Assembly (NCBI GenBank): GCA_963822765.1
Contig: CAWGJL010000005.1
Span: 62,001 to 126,000 of the forward strand
Source of the DNA: Palsa-504 sp963822765
GTDB taxonomy: Bacteria > Actinomycetota > Actinomycetes > Streptosporangiales > Streptosporangiaceae
Length of the DNA stretch: 64,000 bases
Direction: 5' to 3'
Of the stretch, positions 32,393-41,328 are shown in pieces (the stretch's first letter is position 1; the number at the start of each line of letters is the position of its first letter). The notes under the pieces were generated by a model. The model saw only the letters and a program-made list of their open reading frames with translations, searched no databases and was not told the DNA's origin. The position numbers and the translations under genes were made by a program.

Positions 32393-33784
32393 TCAGCCGC
32401 GCAGCGCGGAGGCGAAGATGCCCGGGAGAGCGCTCCAGCGCGGCCTGGCCTCGAAGGCGGCGAGGAGCCGCCCGGTGGTGGCGGCCGTCTTGTTGTCCAC
32501 GAACCAGGGCGGGTTGGGCGAGATGGCCCACTCACGGTTCAGCAGCGATCTCGGCGCCGGGCGGAACGGCCCCTCGACGACGGTCCGTTCGGGGTCCTCG
32601 AGGAGCAGCGCGTTGTGCACGACGCCGATCCCGCTCTGGACGTCGTCCAGGGCGTGACCGGGGAAGGCTCCCCAGGTCGCGGCCGGGGTCAGGTAGCCGA
32701 CGCCGGTCCAGGCGTTGATCCCGATCGTCCCGTAGCGCAGCGTCGCGACCTGGCGCTCGAACGCCTTGCCGAGGTCTCGCCTGGTGCCGGGATGGACGAT
32801 GAGGTTGGCTCCGAGCGTTCCGCGCAGGCGGTTGTTCGCCGCCGTCACCGCGGCGGCCAGGTAGTCCTCGCCGGTCCCGGGCAGCTCGGCCACGCCGAGG
32901 ACCGGCGCGAAGTACTCGGTCTCAAACGCGCTCTCCGCGTCGTCACCGAGGTCCAGTCCGGTCAGCAGCGTCCGCGCTGGCGTGCCGCCCGCGGCCTTGG
33001 CGGCTGGCCCTTCCTCGCCGGGTCCCCACACGATCGCGTCATGGGTCTGCTCGCTCCCGGTCATGTGCACGGCGCTGATCCGCGGGTGATAAGCCAGCGC
33101 GCCGCCGATCGCCGCGCCGCCGGTCACGATCTCCACCACGCCCAGGTCGATGAACGGAGCGAAGATCTTCTCGAACACGGGCTTGAGCGGGTTGGTGACC
33201 GGGTTCAGCTTCAGCACGGCGACCCGGTTCTCGGCGTACAGCTGGTAGATGGTGTCCAGCGGCGCGATGGAGAAGATGTTCCCGGCGCCGAGCACGAGCG
33301 CCGTGCCACGCGTCTGCTTCGGGTTCCGCTCGCCGAGTCCCGCGGTGGCGCGGACGCTGGCTTCGGTCATCCCGGGCGGCATCCAGACCTCGGCGCTGAA
33401 GCCGTTGAGCAGCAGCCGGTCATAGACGGTGTGCGGCAGCACCTTGATCGCGAGCTGGCCGCTGGCCGTGGTGCGGGTGCGGAAGCCGGCCAGCACGTCC
33501 GCGCCTCGATCGAGCCGCTCGAGGGTGCGGGCCAGCGCGCTGGCGTAACCCAGGACCGCCCACGGGCCGCTGATCCACTCCTCGCCGATGAGCGGCGACG
33601 CCGCGGGCAGCTGCTTGATGCGAGCCGCGGCCTGGACCCATTCCGAGGCGTTGACGGCGGTCAGCTGCTTCAGCCGGCCGAGCAGCTCGCGGCGCTGCGC
33701 CAGGGAGGTTTCCGCCCAGGCCTGCTCGCCGCGGGCCAGCCGTCCGGTGATCTCGTCCGCTTGCCTGCTGCAGCCGCCGAGCAT
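32393..33784 (-). CDS. Aldehyde dehydrogenase-like protein lacking the catalytic segment
   Basis: 463 residues, uninterrupted. The N-terminal part (RIKQLPAASPLIGEEWISGP, VLGAGNIFSIAPLDTIYQLY, VAVLKLNPVTNPL, HMTGSEQTHDAIVWG) and C-terminal part (YGTIGINAWTGVGYLTPAAT, FPGHALDDVQSGIGVVHNAL, PRWSALPGIFASALRG) match an actinomycete ALDH family of roughly 580-600 residues. Near residues 263-270 (about 32975-32995) the text jumps directly to RTLLTGLDLGDD, omitting the ELG glutamate and the catalytic cysteine stretch. The frame is kept, so a stable but inactive protein may be made; a pseudogene is equally likely. Divergent from the M13 peptidase gene with only 47 bp between starts. Confidence 0.75.
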   Translation of the reverse strand: MLGGCSRQADEITGRLARGEQAWAETSLAQRRELLGRLKQLTAVNASEWVQAAARIKQLPAASPLIGEEWISGPWAVLGYASALARTLERLDRGADVLAGFRTRTTASGQLAIKVLPHTVYDRLLLNGFSAEVWMPPGMTEASVRATAGLGERNPKQTRGTALVLGAGNIFSIAPLDTIYQLYAENRVAVLKLNPVTNPLKPVFEKIFAPFIDLGVVEIVTGGAAIGGALAYHPRISAVHMTGSEQTHDAIVWGPGEEGPAAKAAGGTPARTLLTGLDLGDDAESAFETEYFAPVLGVAELPGTGEDYLAAAVTAANNRLRGTLGANLIVHPGTRRDLGKAFERQVATLRYGTIGINAWTGVGYLTPAATWGAFPGHALDDVQSGIGVVHNALLLEDPERTVVEGPFRPAPRSLLNREWAISPNPPWFVDNKTAATTGRLLAAFEARPRWSALPGIFASALRG

Positions 33785-33831
33785 CTTGCCGCGCGGATGG
33801 TAGATCGTCCGCCCGTCCTACGCTAGAGCGC

Positions 33832-35781
33832 GTGACACTCCCATCCGGTATCAACGTCGGCGAGCTGGACCCCGGCATCCGCCCGCAAGACGATCTGTTC
33901 CGGCACGTCAACGGCCGGTGGCTCGCGCGGACCGAGATCCCCGCCGACCGCGCGCGCGACAGCACGTTCCGGGTGCTGGCTGACCAGGCTGAGAACGCGG
34001 TGCGCGAGATCGTCGATGACGCCGCGTCGGCACCAGAAGGCAGCGAGGAGCGGAAGCTCGGCGACCTGTACGCCAGTTTCATGGATGCGGACCGGGCCGA
34101 GCGGCTCGGCTCGCAACCCATCAGCCAGACGCTCGCGGCGGCTCGGGCCGTCAGCTCCATTCCGGAGCTGCTGGAGACGCTCGGGCGGCTGGAGCCATGG
34201 GGAATCGGGGGCCTGTACCGGCTCTTTGTCAGTACCGACCCGGGCAACCCGGAGCGTTACCTGGTGTTTTTCGAGCAGGGTGCTATCTCGCTGCCGGACG
34301 AGAGCTACTACCGCGAGGAGCGGTTCGCTGGCGTCCGCGACGCGTTCGCTGGTCATGTGCAGCGGATGTTCGAGCTGGCCGGGTTGCCGGACGCCGCTGG
34401 GGCAGCCAGGCGGGTGCTCGCGCTGGAGACGGCGGTGGCCGGGCACCACTGGGACAACGTCGCGAGCCGCGACCGCGAGAAGACATACAACCTGTCCACC
34501 TGGGCCGCCGTGCTCTCCGAGGGGCCGGACCTGCGCAGGTGGCTGGCGGCCCTGGACCCGCCCGCCGGCGCCTTCAACGAGGTCGTGCTCCGCCAGCCGA
34601 GCTTCAGCGCCGGGCTGGCCTCGCTGCTCACCGGCGAGCACGTCGCGGCGTGGCGGGACTGGCTGTGCTGGCAGGTGATCCACGGCGCGGCCGGGTACCT
34701 GTCCGAGGCGTTCGTCCAGGAGAACTTCGACTTCTACGGCCGCATCCTGAGCGGCACCCCCCAGCTGCGTGAGCGCTGGAAGCGGGGTGTCTCGCTGGTC
34801 GAGTGGGCGATGGGGGAAGCGGCCGGCCGGGCCTACGTCGGCCGGCACTTTCCGCCCGGGGCCCGGGAGCGGGTGGATGCCTTGGTCGCCAACCTGCTCG
34901 AGGCCTACCGCCAGAGCATCAGCAAGCTCGACTGGATGGGGGCGGCCACCCGCCGGCGAGCGCTGGGCAAGCTCGGGAAGTTCCGGCCGAAGATCGGCTA
35001 CCCGGCTAGGTGGCGGGATTACGCCAGCCTCAGGATCGACCGGGCGGATCTCATGGCCAACGTGCGGGCGGCGCATGCTTTCGAGTTCCGCCGGCAGCTG
35101 GACAAGATCGGCAAACCGGTCGACCGCGATGAGTGGCACATGACTCCCCAGACGGTCAACGCCTACTACAACTCGGGCATGAACGAGATCGTGTTCCCGG
35201 CGGCGATCTTGCAGGATCCGTTCTTCAACCCCGACCGCGACGACGCGGCCAACTACGGATCGATCGGCGCCATCATCGGCCACGAGATCGGCCACGGCTT
35301 CGACGACCAAGGCTCCAAGTCCGACGGTGACGGCAGGCTCACCGACTGGTGGAGCCCGGCGGACCGGCAAGCGTTCGAGACCCGGACCCGCTCGCTGATC
35401 GAGCAGTACAACGGCCTGGCGCCGGAGCAGGCTCCTGACCAGCACGTGAACGGAGCGCTGACGATCGGGGAGAACATCGGGGACCTCGGCGGCGTGGGCA
35501 TCGCGTGGCAGGCCTATCAGATGTCGTTGCACGGCGAGGAGGCACCGGTCATCGACGGCCTGACGGGCGGACAGCGCTTCTTCATGTCGTGGGCCCGGAC
35601 CTGGCAGCAAAAGGTCCGGGACACCGAAGCCATCCGGCTGCTGGCCATCGACCCGCATTCCCCCGGCGAGTTCCGTTGCAACCAGATCGTGCGGAACCTC
35701 GACGAGTTCTACGGCGCGTTCGATGTCGGCGCGACCGACGAGCTGTGGCTCGAACCTGCAACCCGGGTCCGTATCTGGTAG
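33832..35781 (+). CDS. pepO: M13-family (neprilysin-like) zinc metallopeptidase
   Basis: 649 residues. HEIGH at 484-488 supplies the zinc ligands and catalytic glutamate, GENIGDLGG around 547-551 the third ligand and supporting Asp, and VNAYYNSGMNEIVFPAAILQ the substrate-binding strand; the C-terminus ends in the conserved R-x-W (TRVRIW). The N-terminal PQDDLFRHVNGRWLARTEIP block is typical. There is no signal peptide, so unlike mammalian neprilysin it should act in the cytoplasm on peptides below about 5 kDa. GTG 33832 is the start. Intact and alone. Confidence 0.93.
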   Translation: MTLPSGINVGELDPGIRPQDDLFRHVNGRWLARTEIPADRARDSTFRVLADQAENAVREIVDDAASAPEGSEERKLGDLYASFMDADRAERLGSQPISQTLAAARAVSSIPELLETLGRLEPWGIGGLYRLFVSTDPGNPERYLVFFEQGAISLPDESYYREERFAGVRDAFAGHVQRMFELAGLPDAAGAARRVLALETAVAGHHWDNVASRDREKTYNLSTWAAVLSEGPDLRRWLAALDPPAGAFNEVVLRQPSFSAGLASLLTGEHVAAWRDWLCWQVIHGAAGYLSEAFVQENFDFYGRILSGTPQLRERWKRGVSLVEWAMGEAAGRAYVGRHFPPGARERVDALVANLLEAYRQSISKLDWMGAATRRRALGKLGKFRPKIGYPARWRDYASLRIDRADLMANVRAAHAFEFRRQLDKIGKPVDRDEWHMTPQTVNAYYNSGMNEIVFPAAILQDPFFNPDRDDAANYGSIGAIIGHEIGHGFDDQGSKSDGDGRLTDWWSPADRQAFETRTRSLIEQYNGLAPEQAPDQHVNGALTIGENIGDLGGVGIAWQAYQMSLHGEEAPVIDGLTGGQRFFMSWARTWQQKVRDTEAIRLLAIDPHSPGEFRCNQIVRNLDEFYGAFDVGATDELWLEPATRVRIW

Positions 35782-35790
35782 CCAAGGTCC

Positions 35791-35940
35791 ATGGGTGCGG
35801 CTCCTTTAGCTGCGGAGGGCACGATCGGGTGGGCGCTGCGGGACTACGCGCGCACCGACCCGGCATGGGTGCGATCCTTCGCCGAGACCCGCGAACTGAG
35901 CCCGCTGTCGCGACGCGAGGCGCTGAAACACCTGGTGTGA
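35791..35940 (+). pseudogene. AlkD-like DNA alkylation repair protein, C-terminal scrap
   Basis: The 49-codon frame reads GTIGWALRDYARTDPAWVRS and SPLSRREALKHLV, the last HEAT-like repeat of DNA alkylation repair (AlkD/AlkC) proteins of about 230 residues. The ATG is probably fortuitous. Located between the M13 peptidase and the padR promoter. Confidence 0.6.
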
Positions 35941-35998
35941 GCACTCGCCGGCGAACAACGTCTCGACTAATATCTTGCTTTTCAGTATATTGGTTCGC

Positions 35999-36346
35999 AT
36001 GGCGGCCAAGCCCATGACCGGACAGGCGTTCTTCGTGCTTACCGCGCTGGCCGACGAGCCGCGGCATGGCTACGGCATCGTGGGTGAGGTTGCCGAGCTG
36101 TCACAGGGCCGGGTGAAGCTGAAGATCGGCAGCCTGTACGGGGTGCTGGAGCGGCTCGCCGCCGAGGGGCTGATCGAGCCCGACCGGGAGGAAGCCCGCA
36201 ATGGCCGGCTGCGCCGCTACTACCGGCTGACCCAGGACGGCCGGCACGCGCTGGCTGACGAGGCCGAGCTTCGCGCGGTCACCGCAAGGGTGGTGCGGGC
36301 CAGGCTCGGCCTGACGGGCCCGGCGGCAGCTGGAGCAGCCGGATGA
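35999..36346 (+). CDS. PadR-family transcriptional regulator
   Basis: 115 residues. The winged helix reads TGQAFFVLTALADEPRHGYG, then KLKIGSLYGVLERLAAEGLI and RRYYRLTQDGRHAL. ATG 35999 is preceded by an A/T-rich stretch with AATAT...ATATT half-sites (35970-35991) and no ribosome-binding site, so transcript and translation may start together. Its stop overlaps the next ATG by four bases. PadR genes in this arrangement usually control the following membrane protein. Confidence 0.88.
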   Translation: MAAKPMTGQAFFVLTALADEPRHGYGIVGEVAELSQGRVKLKIGSLYGVLERLAAEGLIEPDREEARNGRLRRYYRLTQDGRHALADEAELRAVTARVVRARLGLTGPAAAGAAG

Positions 36347-37362
36347 GCGGCGACCTGGAGCGGCGGTACCGGCGGGTGCTGCGGCTGCTGCCGGGCTGGT
36401 ACCGGGATCGGTGGGAACAAGACATGCTCGCCGCGTTCCTGGACGGCTGGCTGACCGGCGACCCGGAGGCAGACGAGCACATCAGCAAGGCGGCCTGGCC
36501 CGGCTGGGCGGAGGTCGCCAGCGTGGCCGGCCTGGCCGTCCGGCTGCACCTGGGCGGCGCGGGCACGCCACGCCGGTACGCCTGGGGCCAGGCCATCCGG
36601 CGCGCAGTGCTCACCGTGCTGCTGGTGCACGCGGTGCTGGCCGTTGACGTGCTGGTGTTCCTGGTGTGGGGCCGGCGTCTGGTCGGCTGGCTGCCCGCGC
36701 CGCCGGGGAGCCTGGTGGTCCCGGCCGGCGGCGTCTGGGCCGCGGTGTATTACCTGGTGTCCCTCGCCTGGATCGCGATCTTCGTCATGCTGGCCGTCGG
36801 GCATTACCGCACGGGCCGGCTGCTGGCGGCCCTGGCCATCGTCCCCGGCCTGGTCGCCTTGCTGCAAGCCCAGCTCACCGGGATCAGGCCGGCGCCGTTC
36901 GGGCCGTGGATCTTCTGGGTGCTGGCCGATCTGGCCCCGGTCCTGGCCATGACCGCGTTCCACCGGGACGCCGCGCCGACCGCGCCCGGGCGCTGGCTGC
37001 TGGCGCTGCCCGCCGGTTACGTCCTGGGGTACGGGCCGCTGCTGGCGCTCCAGGTGACCGGCAACTCCGCCTGGCTGCCGGACTTTCCCGGGCTGTGCTG
37101 CATCCTGGTCGCGCTCGGCTGCCTGGCCCGCACGCCCTGGATCCGTTCCCGGCCAGGGTCGGGCGTGTGGTCGCTGACCCTGGCCCTGCTCGCCGCCGTG
37201 GCCGCGGCGTACCGGATCGTCACGCTCACCGACTACCTGCACGACCCGCACCTGATCAACGTGAGCCTGACCGAACTGCTCCTCCTCCTGGCCGCCGTCG
37301 CGCTGGTCGCCCCCGACGCCGCCCGCGCCCAGACGGCACAGCCCCGCACCATGGCCGCCTAG
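36343..37362 (+). CDS. Polytopic membrane protein coupled to PadR
   Basis: 339 residues. The first 50 (LERRYRRVLRLLPGWYRDRW, then EQDMLAAFLDG) resemble the cytoplasmic helical domain often fused to or encoded next to PadR-type regulators (HAAS/permease-associated). About seven hydrophobic segments follow, for example AVLTVLLVHAVLAVDVLVFL and LLLLLAAVALVAPDAARA. Translationally coupled to padR through ATGA. Function unknown. Confidence 0.8.
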   Translation: MSGDLERRYRRVLRLLPGWYRDRWEQDMLAAFLDGWLTGDPEADEHISKAAWPGWAEVASVAGLAVRLHLGGAGTPRRYAWGQAIRRAVLTVLLVHAVLAVDVLVFLVWGRRLVGWLPAPPGSLVVPAGGVWAAVYYLVSLAWIAIFVMLAVGHYRTGRLLAALAIVPGLVALLQAQLTGIRPAPFGPWIFWVLADLAPVLAMTAFHRDAAPTAPGRWLLALPAGYVLGYGPLLALQVTGNSAWLPDFPGLCCILVALGCLARTPWIRSRPGSGVWSLTLALLAAVAAAYRIVTLTDYLHDPHLINVSLTELLLLLAAVALVAPDAARAQTAQPRTMAA

Positions 37363-37375
37363 GGAGGACACGGAC

Positions 37376-38032
37376 ATGCCGTTCCAGCTGCCCCGCCCGC
37401 TGTGCGCGCTGGCCAGCGCGCTGACCGCCGCCGGCGTCGTGCTCGCCGTGGCCGGCTGCAGCCATGTCACCCCGCTAGGGCCGGACCCGGCGCCAGTGAG
37501 CCTGCCCCCGGCCCGCGACCTGGGGTCACCGATCGTCATGCAGATCATGCGCAGCCAGCCGCCCACGCCAGCCGGCCAGTGCCCGGCCGGCTCAATCGCG
37601 CTCTTCGGGTCGGAGCCCGACGTGCCGCGGACCTCGGCAGCGCTCGCGCAGCCCGTCCAAGGGGGCACGGCCACCCCCGCGGCCGCATCGGCCACGCCTC
37701 CTCCGCCGGGGGCGGGCGTGGCGTGCTACCGTCCGGTCGGAACCCCGGTCACGATCACGTCCGCGGCGCTCTCCTCGGTCACCACCAACCGGAACCAACC
37801 GGGGCCCGCCTGGTACGAATTCGTGGTCGCCTTCCCCGCCGCCGATGTGCCGGCGTTGACCGCGCTCATCCGGCAGGCTTATGACGCTGGCGATGCCGTC
37901 GGCATGAGCGTCGATGGCAAGCTCTGGCAGGCCCCGCAAACACGACGCAGATTCAACGCGCTCCGGGCCGAACAGGTAAACCTGCTCAGCAGGAATCAAG
38001 CCCTCCAGCTTTACCGCCTGCTGGTCCCGTGA
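37376..38032 (+). CDS. Lipoprotein with a SecDF-head-like domain
   Basis: 218 residues with a lipoprotein signal (LTAAGVVLAVAGC, lipobox AVAGC). The mature part has a Pro/Ala-rich centre and a C-terminal domain YEFVVAFPAADVPALTALIR, then GMSVDGKLWQAPQTRRRF and SRNQALQLYRLLVP, which recalls the first periplasmic head domain of SecDF. Thirteen bp behind the membrane protein on the same strand, so most likely one operon with padR. Its job is unknown; the family resemblance is from recall and modest. Confidence 0.7.
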   Translation: MPFQLPRPLCALASALTAAGVVLAVAGCSHVTPLGPDPAPVSLPPARDLGSPIVMQIMRSQPPTPAGQCPAGSIALFGSEPDVPRTSAALAQPVQGGTATPAAASATPPPPGAGVACYRPVGTPVTITSAALSSVTTNRNQPGPAWYEFVVAFPAADVPALTALIRQAYDAGDAVGMSVDGKLWQAPQTRRRFNALRAEQVNLLSRNQALQLYRLLVP

Positions 38033-38059
38033 CCGGCACGGTCTGAGAAGATCTCAGCT

Positions 38060-39205
38060 ATGTCCGCACAGATCCCGGCCGAGGCGCTCCAGCTGCGATC
38101 CCTGGTCAGACCCGATCAGACCCTCGAGCTGTCCCTGGACCTGGTCCCGGTGGCAGAGCCGGGACCGGACGAGGTCGTCATCAGGGTCGAGGCAGCACCG
38201 CTCAACCCGTCAGACATGGGCCTGCTCTTCGGCGGGGCGGATATGGCCGCCGCGGTGGCGAGCGGATCTGCCGAGCGCCCGGTCGTCACCGCGCCCATCC
38301 CTGATGCCGCCATGCGGGGCCTGGCCGCCCGGGTCGGGACGCCCCTGCCGGTCGGCAACGAGGGCGCGGGCACGGTCGTGGCGGCGGGCGGGTCGGCGGC
38401 CGCGCAGGCGCTGCTGGGCAAGGTCGTCGCGGCGGCGGGCGGCGGAATGTACGCGCAGTACCGGACGGTCAACGTCGCGCTGTGCCTGGAGCTCCCGGCC
38501 GGAGCGACGGCGATCCAAGGCGCAGCCTCGTTCGTGAACCCGATGACGGTGCTCGGCATGGTCGAGACCATGCGGATGGAGAATCACAGCGCGCTGGTGC
38601 ACACCGCCGCGGCCTCCAACCTCGGGCAGATGCTCAACCGGGTCTGCCTCGAGCAGCAGATCCCGCTGGTGAACATCGTGCGGAAGCCGGACCAGGAAGC
38701 GATGCTCCGCGCGGCTGGCGCCGTCCACGTCTGCAACTCGACGTCCGACGGCTTCATGGCCGAGCTGATCGACGCGCTCACGGCAACCGGCGCGACGCTG
38801 GCCTTCGACGCCATCGGCGGCGGCCGGCTGGCGAGCCAGATCCTGACCGGCATGGAGGCCGTCGCCAGCGCGGCCGCGAGCAGTTACAGCAGGTACGGGT
38901 CGGCCGTGCACAAGCAGGTCTACATCTACGGATCGCTTGACCGCGGCCCGACCGAGCTGACCCGCAGCTACGGCACGGCCTGGGGCATCGGCGGGTGGCT
39001 GCTGACGCCGTTCCTGCAGAAGGCCGGCCTGGCGCGCGTTGCGCAGCTGCGTGACCAGGTCGCGGCCGGGCTCACCACGACGTTCGCCAGCAGCTACACC
39101 GCGCGGGTCTCACTCCCGGGCGCGCTCTCCCTCGACGCGATCGCCGGCTACGGCCGGCAGGCGACCGGCTCGAAGTACGCCATCATCCCGAACCCCGCCG
39201 CCTAG
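38060..39205 (+). CDS. Zinc-binding-dehydrogenase-like MDR protein
   Basis: 381 residues of the medium-chain dehydrogenase superfamily. It has an N-terminal GroES-like part (GPDEVVIRVEAAPLNPSDMG, PVGNEGAGTVVAAGGSAAAQ) and a Rossmann part in which NHSALVHTAAASNLGQMLNR replaces the usual GxGxxG loop, followed by LAFDAIGGGRLASQILTGME. Zinc ligands are not obvious, so a quinone/enone reductase or similar activity is more likely than an alcohol dehydrogenase. It lies 27 bp after the lipoprotein gene and may belong to the same transcript. Confidence 0.85.
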   Translation: MSAQIPAEALQLRSLVRPDQTLELSLDLVPVAEPGPDEVVIRVEAAPLNPSDMGLLFGGADMAAAVASGSAERPVVTAPIPDAAMRGLAARVGTPLPVGNEGAGTVVAAGGSAAAQALLGKVVAAAGGGMYAQYRTVNVALCLELPAGATAIQGAASFVNPMTVLGMVETMRMENHSALVHTAAASNLGQMLNRVCLEQQIPLVNIVRKPDQEAMLRAAGAVHVCNSTSDGFMAELIDALTATGATLAFDAIGGGRLASQILTGMEAVASAAASSYSRYGSAVHKQVYIYGSLDRGPTELTRSYGTAWGIGGWLLTPFLQKAGLARVAQLRDQVAAGLTTTFASSYTARVSLPGALSLDAIAGYGRQATGSKYAIIPNPAA

Positions 39206-39235
39206 CCCCGCTCGTGGCTAGAGGGGACGGGTTCG

Positions 39236-40602
39236 ATGACGCGGGCGGTGCTCGACCAGGTCGGCGAGTGGGTGACGGCACACCGGGAGCAGGCCATCGG
39301 GGAATGGGCCGACTGGATCAGGCAGCCGAGCGTGAGCAGCGACGGGACCGGCTTCCCCGCGGCCACCGAGTACGCCGCGGACCTCGTCCGGCGCTGCGGG
39401 CTGACCCCGGAGACCGTCGAGACCGGCGGCCGGCCGGTCATCCTCGGCACGTCGCCGGACGGCCCGGCGGGCACCCCGCACGTGCTGATCTACGGGCATT
39501 ACGACGTGCAGCCGCCTGGCCCGCTGACCGAGTGGCTGTTCTCCCCCGTTCGAGCCAGACATCCGGGACGGGCGGATGTACGGCCGCGGCACCGGCGACA
39601 ACAAGGGGCAGCACCTCGCCCAGCTGCTCGGGCTGCGGGCCCTGCGGGAGGTGGCCGGCTCGCTGCCCTGCCGGGTGACCGTGCTGCTCGACGGCGAGGA
39701 AGAGATCGGCAGCCCGAACCTGGCCGCCGCGGTCCGGCGCCGCTTCCCCGCCGGGAGCGAGCCGGACCTGGCGGTATGGAGCGACGGGCCGGTGCACGAG
39801 TCCGGCCGCGCCACGGTCGTGCTGGGCGTCCGCGGCATCGTCACGTTCCAGGTGCGCCTGACCGGGGCGGTCGCCCCGCTGCACTCGGGTAACTGGGGCG
39901 GCGTCGCGCCGAACCCGGCCTGGCGCCTGGTGCACCTGCTCGCGTCGATGCGCTCCCCCGACGGCACCGTGCTCATCGACGGCGCCCACGACGGGGTCGA
40001 GCCGCTGTCGGCCGGCACGCAGGCGGCGTACGAGGCGCTGCCGGCCGATGCCGGCTCCGTGCTGCGGGACCTCGGCGTCGGCGCGATGGAGCCGCCGGCC
40101 GACCTCGGGTTCTACCAGCGCCTGTCCCGGCCGACGTTCACCATCAACTCGCTCACCTGCGAGGACGCCGGGGAGCACCGGACGATCATCCCGAACGTGG
40201 CGGTGGCCAGATGCGACATGCGGCTGGTCGCGGGGCAGCGCGCCGCCAACGTCATAGCGGCGATCCGCCGGCACGTCGCCAGCCGCGAACCCGACGCCGA
40301 GGTCACGTTCGGCGGCAGCATGGAGCCGCACCGGACGCTGCCGGAGACGCCGGTACACCGAGGCCGTGATCCAGGGCGCCCGGGCCGGGCTGGGCGAGGA
40401 CCCGCTGCTCCTCCCCGCGCTCGGCGGCAGCCTGCCGATCGCCGAGTTCGGCGATGCGCTCGGCATCCCCTGTTACGGCATCCCGTTCGCCAACGCCGAC
40501 GAGCGCAACCACGCGCCGAACGAGAACATGGAGGTCGACCGGTTCCTGCGCGGCATCAGCGGTGCGGCAGGCGTGCTGCTCGCGCTGGGCGGGGCGCTGT
40601 GA
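39236..40602 (+). pseudogene. M20-family dipeptidase, two frameshifts
   Basis: Three successive frames make one complete M20 peptidase. Frame one runs to the first metal motif, HVLIYGHYDVQPPGPLTEWL. After a shift near 39548 frame two gives MYGRGTGDNKGQHLAQLLGL, LLDGEEEIGSPN and the dimerisation domain. After a shift near 40350 frame three gives TEAVIQGARAGLGEDP and the last ligand region NADERNHAPNENMEVDRFL. All metal ligands survive across the frames, but no single product can contain them. Each shift equals one extra base; assembly error remains possible. Thirty bp downstream of the dehydrogenase. Confidence 0.85.
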
Positions 40603-41302
40603 CGGCTTCCGGCCGCCACCCGCCGTCCTCGTGCGGGACGAGCAGCGGAGTGCTCATGGCCGACCGGACCACGGCCGGCCAGCGGCTGTCGATCCGGCCG
40701 AGGACCGCCCGCCAGGCCTGGGTCTGGGTCATGGCCACGCCGATCGCGGCCGGCGGCCGTCCCGCCTTAACCAGCAGCCGGAGCACCGCCGACAACGACG
40801 TTCCCGTGCTCAGCACGTCGTCAACCAGCAGGATACGGCGGCCGTCGAGCAGGGCCAGCGACCTGGGATCAAGGTAAACCCGCTTGCTCTGCTGCGGGCT
40901 GGTTATCGAGGACAGCGGCTCGGACAGGCCCTCGTCGTACCAGAACTTGCGCGACGTGCTGAGCGCGACCATGCGGGGATGCCCCAGCCGGCGCGCCACG
41001 CCCTCGGCGAGGGGGAGGCCGAGGGTGGGGACTGCGATCACGACCTCGGCGCCGAGCTGCGCTACCTGGGCGGTCAGCACGTCGGCGATCGCGTCGAGGA
41101 CGCGGAAGCTGGCCTGATTGGTGATCAGCGACGCGACCGCCCGGGTGCGGTCGCCCGGCAGCACCCGGATGGGCAGTAGCAGATGACGGCCGTCGGCCAG
41201 CCGCGCCGGGTAGCCGGCCTGGTAGCTGGGCGCGGTGAGGACCGGGTCGTCGGCCGGCAGGAAGTCCTGCCAGAAATCATGCGAGGACGCGGCAGCCGGC
41301 AT
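40556..41302 (-). CDS. PRPP-binding phosphoribosyltransferase-family protein
   Basis: About 248 residues. RRILLVDDVLSTGTSLSAVL is the PRPP loop of type I phosphoribosyltransferases, and GAEVVIAVPTLGLPLAEGVA the preceding pyrophosphate-side loop. The size and the QQSKRVYLDPRSLALLDGRR hood are unlike the ordinary purine or orotate enzymes; a regulatory or salvage role on an unknown base is possible. ATG 41302 is preferred because gggag lies six bases upstream; an alternative GTG at 41335 overlaps the start of the gene on the other strand. Its 3' end overlaps the M20 gene by 47 bp, tail to tail. Confidence 0.8.
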   Translation of the reverse strand: MPAAASSHDFWQDFLPADDPVLTAPSYQAGYPARLADGRHLLLPIRVLPGDRTRAVASLITNQASFRVLDAIADVLTAQVAQLGAEVVIAVPTLGLPLAEGVARRLGHPRMVALSTSRKFWYDEGLSEPLSSITSPQQSKRVYLDPRSLALLDGRRILLVDDVLSTGTSLSAVLRLLVKAGRPPAAIGVAMTQTQAWRAVLGRIDSRWPAVVRSAMSTPLLVPHEDGGWRPEAVTAPRPARAARLPHR

Positions 41303-41328
41303 CAGGGCTCCCATGCCATCCTGGGATT

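Noticed and set aside
33823..35658. 611-codon open frame on the minus strand opposite the M13 peptidase gene
   Set aside because: It lies wholly opposite a well-conserved gene with all catalytic motifs, and its translation is composition-driven (Val, Arg, Gly, Pro rich). This is a normal shadow in GC-rich DNA.
36220..37695. 491-codon minus-strand frame opposite the PadR-operon membrane protein
   Set aside because: Repetitive Gln/Arg/Gly/His translation typical of the complement of hydrophobic coding sequence.
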